A model generated the notes under the pieces. It searched no databases. It was not told the DNA's origin and saw only the letters and a list, made by a program, of their open reading frames with translations. This document shows positions 44,601 to 55,644 of a stretch of DNA of 64,000 bases, one piece after another. The stretch comes from Phoronis australis (lineage: Eukaryota > Phoronida > Phoronidae). The stretch lies in contig NMRA01000005.1 in assembly GCA_002633005.1 (NCBI GenBank), positions 89,842 through 153,841 on the forward strand, written 5' to 3'. The first letter of the stretch is position 1, and every line of letters begins with the position of its first letter. Both the position numbers and the translations under genes were made by a program.

Positions 44601-47600
44601 TTATTTTTTTCATTGTACTGGATAGTGAAATAGATGAAAGAATTTTCAGTCACAATACACTAATCGTAAAATGAGTTTACTACGCTCATAGGGTGGTGGC
44701 TAGTCTAGGATATTTTTCAAGAAAATGTCGGAATTGCGAATCTGTTGTTTATAATCTATGCTTTAACTTATGAAATTTGTCTCACAACATTCCTTGAAAG
44801 GACTTTATTTCAGTTACCAACGAGAACATTAAAATCATCATTGACTTCAGAAGACGCTTCAAAGATTTTTGGGGTTCGCAATCCATAAAATTGTGAATTC
44901 AAATATGATGCATGTACACATTGCCTGTGATTTGAGTTGCTAGCTCCATGAAAAGAATGCCACATTGACACCCATAACCAGTCGAGATTGAGCAACTCGA
45001 CCGGTTTGCGTACCTCAGAAGCTGCCGGTTTAGATCAAAAACACCATGCTGTTGTGGTTGATGTGCTGATGCTATCATTCTCTAGATGATGAGACTCATC
45101 TATTGCCCATCTTTCCAGAAATTATTATTTTATCTTTATGTTATCTGTACACTCATATTTCTGTACCTTGTCAGTCATAATAAATGACCTTATATTGCCT
45201 ATACACGGTCTCCTTTGTATCTCTGGAAACGGAGCTTGCGATGCACCTATTATTTTCGGGACATATTCTGAGCATAAACACATAGGGGGTGACACTAGTA
45301 TTTTTAAATTTTTGTTTTGAAAGGTTGTAAATGGCATATTTTTAGTTCATGAAAAGCAAACGTAATTATATTTTTGAATTTTGAAAATTGAACAAGAAAT
45401 GTGACTTTTACGACCTAATTTCTTTGTTTAATGTTGCAATAATATGTTCCTTATTGATTCTGCTGGGTGTCGTGGAACATAATTGGGCCTATACCAAATC
45501 ACCAGGTAGCAGGTAAATTTCGAGGAAAGCCAAGTGTCATATCATACAATTCTTGGCATGCATTCGGCAAGAATTCAGGACCCAAATCAGTGTGTAAGTT
45601 TTTAAACCCCAAAAAGCTTTGATTTAGAATTCAACACTGCCATTTAAACAGCAGTGAAATGCCTCTTTGACTATAACTGAATATTTTCAGCCACAACCAC
45701 GACTATTTTTATTCGTTCCTTTCTCAAACACTAGAGAGCAGAGGGTGCAGTACAAAACAATAACCAGACAAAACATTGTTTACCCGTCATGACAACTAAA
45801 CCTGTTCACAGAAAACATTATATTACTAGTAATAACTATAAATTGGCAAAATTCTTAATATTAAATGGCCTTAGCCACCTTTACTATAAGAATATCTCAT
45901 TTGCACTGACTTCAACAGATGCTCTGGCCATTATTATGTGCAACGCTAATTCGGAGGTGTCTGAACTTAATTTCGGTCGGCAATATTCATTGAAAATGAA
46001 TCTCCGTGCACCAACTTATTTAATCAAGCGTTGCAAGCAGGGTCATAAAACAGCCCTGTGCCTATCAAAGTATAAAACTGCTTTCTGAAAAACTATACAT
46101 TTTCAAGAATTAATGATTCCACCAATATGTAAAACATAAAAAATTAACTGAAATTGGTGTTCGAATCTTAAAAATCGGTTCACTATAACATGGGCGGCGC
46201 ACCATAGGGGGCTGGGAGGCTATAGCCCCCCCACTTCTATAGCCCCCCACTTTTTTCAGTGCCACGCCGCACATTGTCCAAAGGCGGTGCACCACAGGAG
46301 GGCTGAGGGGGTTTTAGCCCCCCTCACTTTTTTCGGTGCTGTGCCGCCCATGTGACTGGGTTTTCGTAGACTATGTCAAAATTAAATTGATTTCAGCTAC
46401 TTGACTTAAGGAAAGCAGTCTGCACCATATTATCTTCACCTGAATAGACTTGTGCTATAAGCAACACAAAAGATAAGGACATGAGCTGACAGGACAAGCT
46501 GGATAATTAGTTGATCCAAGGGTATTCAATGTAAATCACAATTTCATGTCATGTCTAACTTTCTTTTTAATTCCCCTTCATTCTTGCTCATCAGGGGAGA
46601 CTACTCTGATGATGAATTTGGCTTTCACCCAGCTGCCAAAATGAGGAATTATGGGCCATTTCATTTGAATACTTTTGGCTTATACTGTGTACAGTATATA
46701 GGCTTGGTAGCATTTGTTTGCTTGTTTGTATTGTTGTTTGTTTGGTATGGAAACTAAGTCTTGCAGCCATCATTTTCTAAAACAACTTAATAATTTCAAT
46801 GTGTGCACTAAAATTCCCAGCACCTGGAGTGCATTTAAGTCAGATGTTCAGACACAAATAAAGCTCACTAAATTTTGAGTTCACACTGATAGCTACAGAT
46901 AGTTACAGCTAAAACTTAAATTGGGCTCAGAAGATCAGTTGACTTGAAAAATTATATTCATACATTGACCAAGTGACCCTCTGCCGTGTTTTCAATCGGT
47001 TAGCATGCAATTCCATAGGTGTGAATCTCAGTCCTGTATTTTTTCTTGAATTAATCACCTGCACTCGATGCAGTTCTATTGAAGTTCTATTATTCTGTTG
47101 ACAAATAATGTCACAGAAATTTTCTTTCTGAAGCCAAAATAAAGTTTATTCTAATGTACTACATGCACGCAATACTTTGAACTGATTACAATGTCTTAAA
47201 ATCCAGTGAATAGATCTACAGTGGAGATTAAGGGGTTCAAACCCCTGTAGGGGGACATGACCAACAAGGTTAACAGAGAGCGTAGGCCACCTCAGCATCT
47301 GTACCGGCACTACTAGTTGGTAGAACTGTAGATATGCTACAGGAAACCATAAAATATCCAAACCTGTATTATGTCAACTAAACCTAATTACCCATAACCT
47401 TCTACCTGCAGATAAAAACTGCGAATAATAATAGAATCCTTTGAAGCAACATAATGTAACATGACCCTTGTCAAACCTCAAAAATTTAGACAGTTTGAAA
47501 ATCAATGTGATATTATTACAACTTAAATTGTATCTATATGTACTAAGTCTTTTAAAATACCTTATTCTCAAGTGTATATAGCTGTACACTTACCTTTAAC

Positions 47601-50600
47601 ATTGTCTAGTAATGAATGGATAGCACTGAAGAAGGCTGACGCCTGCGCAGCATTAAAACTTTGCTCTTTTGACCACCAGACGGCACTAACATAGTAGTCA
47701 AGAATAGCTCCCTCTTTCAGATCCGTTAGGTGACTAGGTAAGTTCATCATAACCACCATTTTTCTAAAGATATTCAAAACAGATGATCATTTCAAACAAT
47801 GAACAAATCAAATATGCAAGAACATTCAAAATATAAGCTTATATGTACCAGGAATTTCTGAATAACTAGCTCCAGAGCATATATTTGGGAAGTGTCACTT
47901 TCATGAAAAAGTCCTATCTGTGTTGACACTCTAACCGGTCAAGATTGGGCAACTCGACCAGTTTGAGCACCACAGAATTCACCAGTTCAGATCAAAGACA
48001 CCACCTCAGGCTGCTGATATTATCGTTCTCTAGATAATGAGATCACCATAAACACATTAGGGGCAACATTAGTAGTTTTACATTTGAAAGTTAAAAAATA
48101 GCCTATTTGAATAGTTCTTGATAAGCACACACGATTAGGTTTTTGAATTTTGAAAATAGGACAAGGAATGTGACTTTTACAACCTACATGTCTGTTTAAT
48201 ATGTTCCTCTAGTTCTTAATTCTGCTGGGTGTGCAACACAATTGGGCCAATTACGAAACCACCAGGCAGCAGTTGGATTTTGAGGTAACCTAAGAAGTGT
48301 CATCGTACAATTCTTGGCATATTTAGGTCATTGTGGTCCCCCAAGAAGAAAAAATCATCATATTTGTTTATCATTTGCATTCCTTGATGACTAAATGTCC
48401 ATGGTTTTACCACATGGATAATTCTGGCTTGAACTGTAACCATTGCCACATGACTGACCACGGATTCCAAGGCAACCAGTTGAAATTGAACAATACATGA
48501 CTCAAGATAAAAGCACCAATTCTCAACACGGCGCTATCACACCAACCATAAAATTGATTTTGACAAGTATTATGAACACACAACGAACTCCATAACCTGC
48601 ACATGAAAGACAGTCTAGTCTGCACCTTCTTGAATCCACAGTTATGAAAACCTTGGCTGTTCAAATACCAAAAACACAAAAACACATCAATGAAGCTACA
48701 ACTCCCATCAGTTTTTGATTCATATTACACCGATGCTGATCAAACAAACTGACTTTGACAGTGTAAAATACGTCTCCTACATCACACAGGCAGATGTGTG
48801 GCATCATAAGGGAGGATCAGTCACAATACTGAAAAAAGAAGGCCCTAAATGATATGCTGACTTTTTGGTTGTGTGGGCCCTTGAATCCTTCTAAATCCGC
48901 CTACGGCAAAAATATCAAAGATAACACAAATTAGAATTTTATCACCCAATTACACACACACACATAACAACTCACTTTTCTAATTCATCCACGTCATCAA
49001 TGCCCAGTAATTCTTGTGCCTGTTGTTCATTCAAAACTTTAAAAGCCAGAGAAGGCTCTCTCTCAGAATCATCCTGAAGAACAAAATGTAATCAATTTAC
49101 AATGTACAGAAACCTTATATTTTCAGTTAACCTCTCACAGATGAAGTTGAATGAACTCCATAGTGATTATATAAACAAACAAGCACACGTCAAACTTTCA
49201 GGAGTATTTTAAGTTCAGTCCTCAAGACAAAGAACAATAATGTGCCAAGTTGGACACCTGTTTTGTGATTACAACACTACAGCATCTCATTAGTTTTTAA
49301 GTACATACTGAGCATACACATGCAGAGGACTGTCTAACATGTGAGTTCAGGTCACGAGTGTTGACAAGTTTTGCACCTTTGCAGTCAACATTGCTCAAAT
49401 GCCTGATATTGCATTGAATAAAGAACAAAAGATGTGTGGCGACTGAAAGCATTTGGCTGAGAAGCCAGTTCAGTAGCAAATACCCTGCCAGGCTGTAGGC
49501 CACAAAGCATAAAGGCAATGTTCCAGTTAATGTACAACTGTACTATAAATTTACCCAATTCTGAAAAAAAATTATATGTACAAATATCAGATTGAACACA
49601 ATTACACATTTACAAAACTTGCATTTCTAGGTTTTGTCATAAATATGCAAATTTTGGAAGCCAAAAAGCTGGCTATGCAAGACTACAGTCATTGCTATTT
49701 ATCCGCTCCTATAAGTGTTCTCATTTTTGACACTTTTTCACATTATTTTGTCTTTCCATATACAATCTCTAGTATTTCTGCAAAAGTTTACACCAGCTTT
49801 TGAATGATGTCAACTAACATAAAAAATAGCTAAAGAGGCAAAAATCTTACAAGCCAATGCATTGGCTACAATACCTGGTAGACGAAAGATCAGAACCTCT
49901 GCACCTTGCAAAGAGGCAGTTCAAGATTTGTGCACAAAGACAAAACACTCATACTTAACTAGCCCTGTAATTGAGTTTGTGTATTCTGCCGACTGCCCTG
50001 TGATAAAACTGCATAACAGAAAGTGGTATACATTTCTGCAGGCACCAATTACCTTGTCCAGCCTAACACTGGTTTACGGTTTTTTGATGCTGGGTGTGTA
50101 ACGCATCATGGATAATGAGGTGAATGAATGTTGATCTGAAGTTTACCAGCAGTGAAGGTGGAATGAACGACAACTCACTTTATTGGTTTATGAAAGTGTA
50201 GATGCAGAATTAACATGTCTCTGAAGGCAGGTACGTCACTACATGCCAATTGCGATTTCCTGACAAGTAGCAATTTAATAAATTATAATTTTCAGTGCTA
50301 CACAAGGTACATTTCTGCTTCAAATTTGCAAATTTACTTAAGTGGAAACCTCTGGATCCTCTGCTATATTTGAAATTGTTATCACCCATGTTCAAAAGAT
50401 TTTGAGCGTGCGCATGGTTCAGTAAATAGGATGGCACACATATAGTATGTTGTATGTAGTCTGTAAACCAACCCTGAGTCCCAACAGGCTGGAAGCTCCT
50501 TACATTGAAAGTTTAAAATTTAGAGTCACACATATCACACTCGAATTGAACATCAAATATTGATGCGCCCACGTTGGAATTAAAATCACATGACAAAAGC

Positions 50601-52377
50601 TATTTGCAGGAATGATATGGTGAACATAACTGCTCAAAAATCAAGTCCTCCAAAAGAACCTAATTCACTTGAAGATTCAATGTTAATTGCTATTCACGTG
50701 TCACTCCACCATTTGCATTTTTCACCCAGCAGTGACTTAACTCATTACCTAAGGCATTCATTTGGCACATTTGCTGGCATTAGGTAAAATCTATCAGTAT
50801 TAAGGGCCTTTCGTGCTAACGTCGACGCATCGATGGTCATGTGGAGTTGCGGTCAGTATGAACGCTTAACTCCGCTCCTGGATCTAAGTTAACAGCTCCA
50901 GTTAACATCCAAACATCGCAGTTAACAGGTAGATTTAACAGCGCAGCGTCGATGCTGCGGTGCAGTATAAATGGTTAACTTCGGTCCGCTTAAGTGACCA
51001 CACTCAATTCGACCTTTTTTGCTTGAAATTTCCAACTTTCTCAACATGGGTGCTCTGTTGTTTCATTCTCGAATGTTGTCAATTTGCCGAATTCCACAAC
51101 TTGATTTTGACCAGGTCGCAAAAGAAGCGCCGAGGACTGAACCCACAAAACTACAAAAAGTACCTCTACTACTAACACCTACGTCAGTTAAAGATTTGCC
51201 TTTCAGTCTGCTTTTCCGACCAGAACTGCCTTTGCGTAAAACAGAGCCAAGTTTTAATTGTCCACCACTTGGTCTCGACATTTTTGATGCAAATGTTGCT
51301 ATGGTGTATAACTTTTCTGCATCTTCAGTTGTAAAGAGCCGACAGTAGCGAGGCCATCTAGTGGTAGAAAGGAAAACTCACGAGGGAGCCGAAGACAAGT
51401 GTAGCGTTGCAACGATTAGTCCACAATATGATTAGATGGGCCGTTGGGGGGAAAGTGTCGCAGGAAAAATACGAGCGTAATTATGTACATTACGCCGTTA
51501 TTTACGCCGTCAATTACGCCGTAAAATTACGAGCGTAATTTAATTCTTTACGGCATAAAATTACGCCGAGGAGACGGGTGGAGCCGGTCTCGCTACCTGG
51601 TAAATGCGATGATATTGATACCGGCAGCACCTCCATAAACTCACACTCCTGTTGTACGTCAGTCTCAGTCAGCAGTAAATGCGTTGCACTAGCGCAAACC
51701 TTCCCATCCATAGTCCTATCAGTGTTCCAAATTCAAGTACTAGACTCCGAGTAGCCTAATTGAGCCAGGAACAGCTGGCAAACAAACTATATTTTATTTA
51801 TTCTCTAGGCCTACTGCCTCTTTAAAATGCAAAAGTAAATAGCAAACAAGAATTCGGTGAATTTCCAAATAAGGAAGCCATATACGGCCAGGAACATATG
51901 TCTCACAGGAACACGAAGCCCGGACTTCGCCGGTCGTACGGTACTGGCCGGAAGCACTCATGGTTTATAGACAGCTACTAGCTAGTACGGAACTCAACCT
52001 TAGGGTAAATGCTGGGCGTTTCAAAGTACATGGAAATGTCACCGTGGTGACCACTGACTTGAGTTCTCGTCATGAAAAAGACACCATCCACTTGAAATAA
52101 TTCAGTCATTTCCGGCACTAATAATTTCGCGGTTGAAAAACCCTCATGATTGTTACCAACAGTGAGTCCTGCAGCTCCCTGATCGTTGGTATTGTTCGGT
52201 CAGTGGAGTTATTTTTCTTGACCATGAATATTTAGCCAAAAAAATAAAAACTCCACCGGGCCTAAGCGCAAAATTCGTCGCTCTCTATAACAACAAAGTC
52301 AATCACAACCGTAAAATTACCTGCGGCACATTTTTGACTTTACTGGATGATCGGCCATTACCCGCGTCCACGTCTTT
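39467..52377 (-). CDS. CABCOCO1: CABCOCO1-like (C10orf107-type) ciliary coiled-coil protein, start exon missing
   Basis: Eight minus-strand exons join with compatible phases into about 300 codons: 52377-52321, 49073-48972, 47763-47594, 43786-43642, 43345-43273, 42267-42148, 40897-40736 and 39544-39467. Each has an AG acceptor and all but the last a GT donor. Successive segments are NEQQAQELLGIDDVDELEKK, then KEGAILDYYVSAVWWSKEQS, LAENVLAWKKMLIGVASDQE, QHYKMYEFMFTHTQAEEIIG, LPWPPPLDEGITAEIHAEY, an acidic stretch, and a charged C-terminal helix TEIAAKLRERENSIINRINK. The family call rests on remembered similarity of the ILDYY..WW.KE and LDEGI regions to vertebrate CABCOCO1, a sperm-tail or ciliary calcium-associated coiled-coil protein. 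It is not confirmed by search. The exon chain itself is strongly supported by phase agreement. No initiator Met exon was found upstream of 52377. Confidence 0.72.
40736..40897 (-). CDS. CABCOCO1: CABCOCO1-like exon g (54 codons)
   Basis: Acceptor ttcacattaacag, donor gtaggg; phase 0. Acidic first half (SDLDGRGSHLDEGEPEVSED), then helical LTREEITKVMNSVAKEMLGG. Confidence 0.78.
40964..41160. repeat. Intronic tandem repeat, four copies of about 50 bp
   Basis: cagtgtgactgcacaatcac recurs at 40964, 41017, 41066 and (with one change) 41115. Each copy is followed by ttcattaatatcacatctg or a variant. It lies in the intron between exons f and g of the minus-strand gene, 67 bases beyond exon g's upper edge. 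Confidence 0.9.
41531..41611. repeat. (TG)n microsatellite, about 40 units
   Basis: An uninterrupted tg run is followed by catgtatatatgcatgtatg. It lies in the same intron as the 50-bp array. The Val/Cys frame through it is an artefact. Confidence 0.97.
42148..42267 (-). CDS. CABCOCO1: CABCOCO1-like exon f (40 codons)
   Basis: Acceptor atgtcgcag, donor gtaagt; phase 0. Encodes LELYVAKPCDLPWPPPLDEG and ends with the proline-rich ATPPPSPVLD. Confidence 0.78.
43273..43345 (-). CDS. CABCOCO1: CABCOCO1-like exon e (73 bp)
   Basis: Acceptor tttatattttcag, donor gtaagt. Encodes LFQHYKMYEFMFTHTQAEEI and ends IGTD. Confidence 0.78.
43642..43786 (-). CDS. CABCOCO1: CABCOCO1-like exon d (145 bp)
   Basis: Acceptor aaccttaatttcag, donor gtaaat. 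Encodes EKHLSLAENVLAWKKMLIGV and ends AQLMTDYINQ. Confidence 0.78.
44975..45565. repeat. Intronic dispersed repeat, copy 1 (with about 170-bp extra segment)
   Basis: Shares with 47930-48335, in the same order: gcaactcgacc(g/a)gtttg, ttctctagat(g/a)atgaga, ttttgaattttgaaaat, aatgtgacttttac, ttctgctgggtgt, caattcttggcat. About 45095-45265 is absent from the other copy. Both copies lie in the intron c-d / b-c region of the minus-strand gene. Confidence 0.85.
46189..46352. mobile_element. CATGGGCGGC MITE with nested hairpin units
   Basis: The ends CATGGGCGGCGCACCATAGG and (reversed) CATGGGCGGCACAGCACCG form an inverted repeat. Inside, about 46190-46274 and 46280-46352 each form their own hairpin (ggcggtgcaccacagg... 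and tagccccc-cactttttt...ggtgct), so the element looks like two tandem head-to-tail units. No target duplication was resolved. Confidence 0.7.
47214..47260. mobile_element. Fragment of the GGCGGAT MITE family
   Basis: acagtggagattaaggggtt then caaacccctgtaggggg resembles the left end and interior hairpin of 37411-37648. No right end was found. Confidence 0.4.
47594..47763 (-). CDS. CABCOCO1: CABCOCO1-like exon c (170 bp)
   Basis: Acceptor gaatatctttag, donor gtaagt. Encodes KMVVMMNLPSHLTDLKEGAI and LDYYVSAVWWSKEQSFNAAQ, ending HSLLDNVK. This is the most family-like segment. Confidence 0.8.
47930..48335. repeat. Intronic dispersed repeat, copy 2
   Basis: Direct-orientation relative of 44975-45565 (same block order), roughly 80% identical by eye, without the extra segment. 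It lies in the intron between exons b and c. Confidence 0.85.
48877..48905. mobile_element. Solo right end of a GGCGGAT MITE
   Basis: gggcccttgaatccttctaa then atccgcctac is the reverse complement of a typical left end (gtaggcggatttagaagg). No partner end is nearby. Confidence 0.5.
48972..49073 (-). CDS. CABCOCO1: CABCOCO1-like exon b
   Basis: Acceptor gttcttcag, donor gtgagt. Encodes DDSEREPSLAFKVLNEQQAQ and ELLGIDDVDELE plus two bases of a Lys codon. Confidence 0.75.
   Translation of the reverse strand, partial: DDSEREPSLAFKVLNEQQAQELLGIDDVDELEK
50880..50980 (+). promoter_or_regulatory. Candidate promoter: TATAAAT box with GTTAAC cluster
   Basis: A TATAAAT at 50966-50972 is preceded by repeated GTTAAC palindromes (aagttaacag at 50887, cagttaacat, cagttaacag) and followed by ggttaac. 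Within about 95 bp there are four GTTAAC and one TTTAAC. An initiator-like cactcaatt sits about 30 bases after the TATA box, and ATG follows at 51046. The arrangement fits a class II core promoter for the small gene downstream. GTTAAC resembles HNF1 half-sites, and cagttaac contains the Myb-type TAACTG on the other strand. Confidence 0.4.
51046..51348 (+). CDS. Candidate small intronless gene, 100 aa, unknown function
   Basis: The start ATG has a strong Kozak context (caacATGg) 74 bases past a TATAAAT box. The frame encodes 100 residues: MGALLFHSRMLSICRIPQL (possible signal or targeting helix), DFDQVAKEAPRTEPTKLQKV, then a Pro/Leu-rich middle (PFSLLFRPELPLRKTEPSF) and an end NFSASSVVKSRQ. No known family is recognised. 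It lies antisense in the intron between exons a and b of the CABCOCO1-like gene. A minus-strand frame, 51063-51281, is also open, so coding status is unproven. No canonical polyadenylation signal is close. Confidence 0.35.
   Translation: MGALLFHSRMLSICRIPQLDFDQVAKEAPRTEPTKLQKVPLLLTPTSVKDLPFSLLFRPELPLRKTEPSFNCPPLGLDIFDANVAMVYNFSASSVVKSRQ
51468..51570. repeat. 12-bp tandem TACGCCGT with flanking TTACGAGCGTAA motifs
   Basis: tacgccgt recurs exactly every 12 bp at 51491, 51503 and 51515. Near-palindromic acgagcgtaatt words flank it at 51471 and 51530. The 13-mer ttacgagcgtaat (51527-51539) is present in inverted form at 12926-12938. Confidence 0.7.
52321..52377 (-). CDS. CABCOCO1: CABCOCO1-like exon a (19 codons, phase 0 at both ends)
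   Basis: Strong acceptor ttttgcccttcttttccag and donor gtaatt. Encodes KDVDAGNGRSSSKVKNVPQ, a polar N-terminal-type segment. Another frame holds ATG GCC GAT but would meet a stop in the next exon, so the internal-exon reading is preferred. Confidence 0.6.
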
Positions 52378-55300
52378 CTGGAAAAGAAGGGCAAAATCTC
52401 GGGATAGTTCATATCACTGTAGGGAAATCAGTTAGGTGAAAAAATTTGTTAAACTGAGTCCGGCCGTGGATGGGTCCCCAATAATTTCGGAGGGGGGTGG
52501 TGGTGAAATTTGTGCTATAACCGTGAGATCCCGCTGGTTAGACCGTTTTGGACTGAATTTTAACATTACCTGTGCTTCGACTGATCCAAATAGTACTACG
52601 GTAAGCATCGAGCTAAAAGTAATAAGGTCACTTGCAGGGGATCGAAAATTACGGATCTACCCACTTAATCGATATAATAAAAGCAAAACTAGCAATTAGA
52701 ATTCAACTACACATGCGATTCTAGATGCGATGATTCATTTGCATGGATCTCTCAATATTATAGCAATACCCAATTTCGTCAGTATCTTACCACGGGTGAT
52801 TTCCTCGCCGATCCTGACCGACTTTTTGACATTTCTCTATTGTTGTTTTACCATGTCAAGCAGCCCTACATGTGAATAAAATAAAACGGATGGTGTACTA
52901 TGGTAACAACGAATGATTGATTTTTCATTTGCAGAAATATACGTCTACATGCGAATGAATGAACAATAACGCGTTCACTGGCCTTACGGTACTTAATTGC
53001 TGAGCTCATGCGAAGGCCCATGTTAAAGATCGTGCAAAATCGTAGCTAAGATAGTCGTACGCACGTTATAGTTGCGAAAGCGAGGCTGCGTTCTTTCCTC
53101 GAAGCGGAACGTACGTTGCAACTGTCGTGAAACTGACAACTTTTCATATTCTGCAGACGTAACGACCGCCTTCACCTAACATGTTAATGAGCTGTCGTAC
53201 AACTTATAATAGAAGTCACGACTGTCTTACCTACGACAGGACTTACGACCTCTGTTAAACGGCACCCAAATTCGAAGTTTGTCAGATGACGAGAGCATAT
53301 TACGTCTCTCGCCTATAGCCCGCTTTCAACACCTATTTTCGCTCATCATATTATCATTTACATTCACGGATAGTATACCTGGGCGACAAAGAAACACACT
53401 GGAATTCTGCATATAGCATAAACCTGCAAACAAACCACTCGACGCTAGTAATAAAACAGAAGTGTCTCATGAACACCAGATTCAAGCAACACTAGTCGAC
53501 TCGACTTTTATACTTACACGGGTTGCTTAGTGATTTCAGAAGCAATTTCTATTGTGCAAATAGTTATCGTGCTAAATATGCAGTTAACCGATAATATAAC
53601 AACAATTACATTGAAATTTCTATTTGCTGTAACATTCGCATATCAAAACAAACCTCACAACTCGAATAAAAGTCCATTCACGTGTTTTGAAATGGAACGA
53701 CATGAAAATATTATTGTTATATAGTAGTTGTGCATGTATAGCTTTTGACTGGGAAATTCAATGAAATCAGCACGTGACCCGAAATTTAACCAAGTGCGAT
53801 TAAGTTCTCCGCCATAACTCGATCAAGAAGATCTAGCGCTCTGTACCGATAAAGGATATCACAAAGAGACGCACTCCCGACCACGGTCTACAAGAACAAC
53901 TTTTCACCAAACCGCAGCCAGAATAAGGGCTGCGAGCGGCCAACCCTGGCCCGTGACACAACCTTCTTTTTTTCTTCTTCTTCCGACTGATACGTCTAAT
54001 CCCAACTTGTTGGAGGCACTAGTGGACGGGCCGGTGTCGGTCCCACTTTCAAAAGTCATAAAAGTGCGATTATTATAAACAAGAAGATGGCGTACAGTGC
54101 ATGGGAGATGTTCAATGCCTCGATGTTGCTCAGTTCATTTCACTGCGAATTGAGTGATCGGGGAGAAGCTGAGCAAATGTAAATTGGGTCTCTGAGTATG
54201 AGTTTTGTGATATGACTGGTGACAGTGACGTGTCTGGAAGCGTTTTATTGCAAAAATATGCATGAGAGAGAGGTAGCTACTGTAGGATGGGCCTACTTCC
54301 ATTATCCCGTTAATTAAATTGTAAAAATAGAGTGAGCCTTCTGTTCCATCACCTAGTCTGGAAGGTGTCCCAAGACAGCTCTTCGATCAAAGAGTGGGTG
54401 ACAGGCCATAACGTACACTTCTACTCTGAACAAAATCAATTTTGCCAGCATTACGAGCTGTGTTGGGGATCTAAACGCTTTAGTTAACAAATGGGTTGAC
54501 CGTGGACTCATCTGCCAGCCAAGTTCAAAATCGATAAAAACAAAGATGTCTACACGGATTTTTTAGGACTGTACGTACGCTTTTTGAAATAATTCACTTG
54601 GCGAAGTTTTTTTTTGTTGAAAAATTAGATCCCCGTGTAAAAGTATATCAATAATTTTGTGCCCGAAAATTCTTGCAAGGTTGTCAAAAATTATTTGTTT
54701 ATTGCGAGAAGGCAATCAAGTAGACCTGCGTCCCTCCTCATGCAGCAATACAGGCAGTTTATTTACAGTAATGTGTCAGATAAAATGCAAACAATTATTA
54801 CAACAGCATGATCTTTGTCACCGCTACAAATCGCTTGCAACAAAAATAAGCTGAACCTTTGAATAACTGGTGACATTTCATTTGAAAGGATCGACTTAAA
54901 AATGCTGTGTTCCTGCTTTCAGTCTGCAATGTAAAAATTAGTCTAATACACGCGATGCTCATGAACTAAGATACCAAACCCGGTTTTGGCCTATTTACAA
55001 CTGCGTCTCAATAGTAACGCTCTATGGCCCACCACAACCCTTAAAAACTGAAGCTAATTTTGAAAATTCTTTACAAAGTCTGCTAAACGGGCAACCGTGA
55101 CTAACGCTTTAGGCGAATAACACAACAACTTTAGGCGAAGACCATCCTTTAAGAACCACGATATCCATTCTGCTTTTATCACTCAAGTGAGACGTCCATG
55201 GTGCAGCAGCAAGGGACAGAGCGGGGATTGGTTGAAATTACCAAAAACAGGATTTAGCCTCCTTTTAAAATTGCCCAACGCTCCGCCCTTGTGTGGACAA

Positions 55301-55644
55301 CAGTGTATCTACCTCACTCTGTTTCAAGACGAAGTATAGAGGAACAGGACAAAGAGGGTCCTGAGATGTTCAATCCACAGTGATACAGTTTCCCACAAGT
55401 ATTTTTTCAGAGTCAGTATTTCTACAAATTCAATGAAGAAATCGAGCTTGTTATTGCAACGTATGATTTCGTACCATCCCTGTGCTCCCCATTCCTTTAT
55501 TCTCTGTATAATTTGGCACACAGCATTTTAACAAATCTAACCCAGATCATGTTAATAAACGTTTAACCTTTGAACACTTTGCATTGCGCCCTGACTCATC
55601 AATCTGATGCAAGAAATGGAGCACACTAATCTTCAAAAAATACC
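52378..55644. other. Region searched for the CABCOCO1-like start exon; none assigned
   Basis: A minus-strand ATG GCG GAG frame at about 53813 meets a donor-like gttaaa, but its phase does not fit exon a. A plus-strand ATG at 54087 opens MAYSAWEMFNASMLLSSF with a possible donor (aat followed by gtaaat) about 90 bases on. It could start a divergent transcript but has no recognisable downstream exon. The plus-strand frame 52436-52699 has no domain features. Confidence 0.4.

Noticed and set aside
47219-47247. ggggttcaaacccctgta looks like a tRNA T-arm
   Set aside because: No acceptor stem, D-arm or anticodon arm can be drawn around it; the sequence matches the interior of a MITE family present elsewhere.
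52321-52357. ATG GCC GAT as the start codon of the CABCOCO1-like gene
   Set aside because: In that frame the next exon runs into a stop after about 14 codons, whereas the alternative frame continues through all remaining exons.
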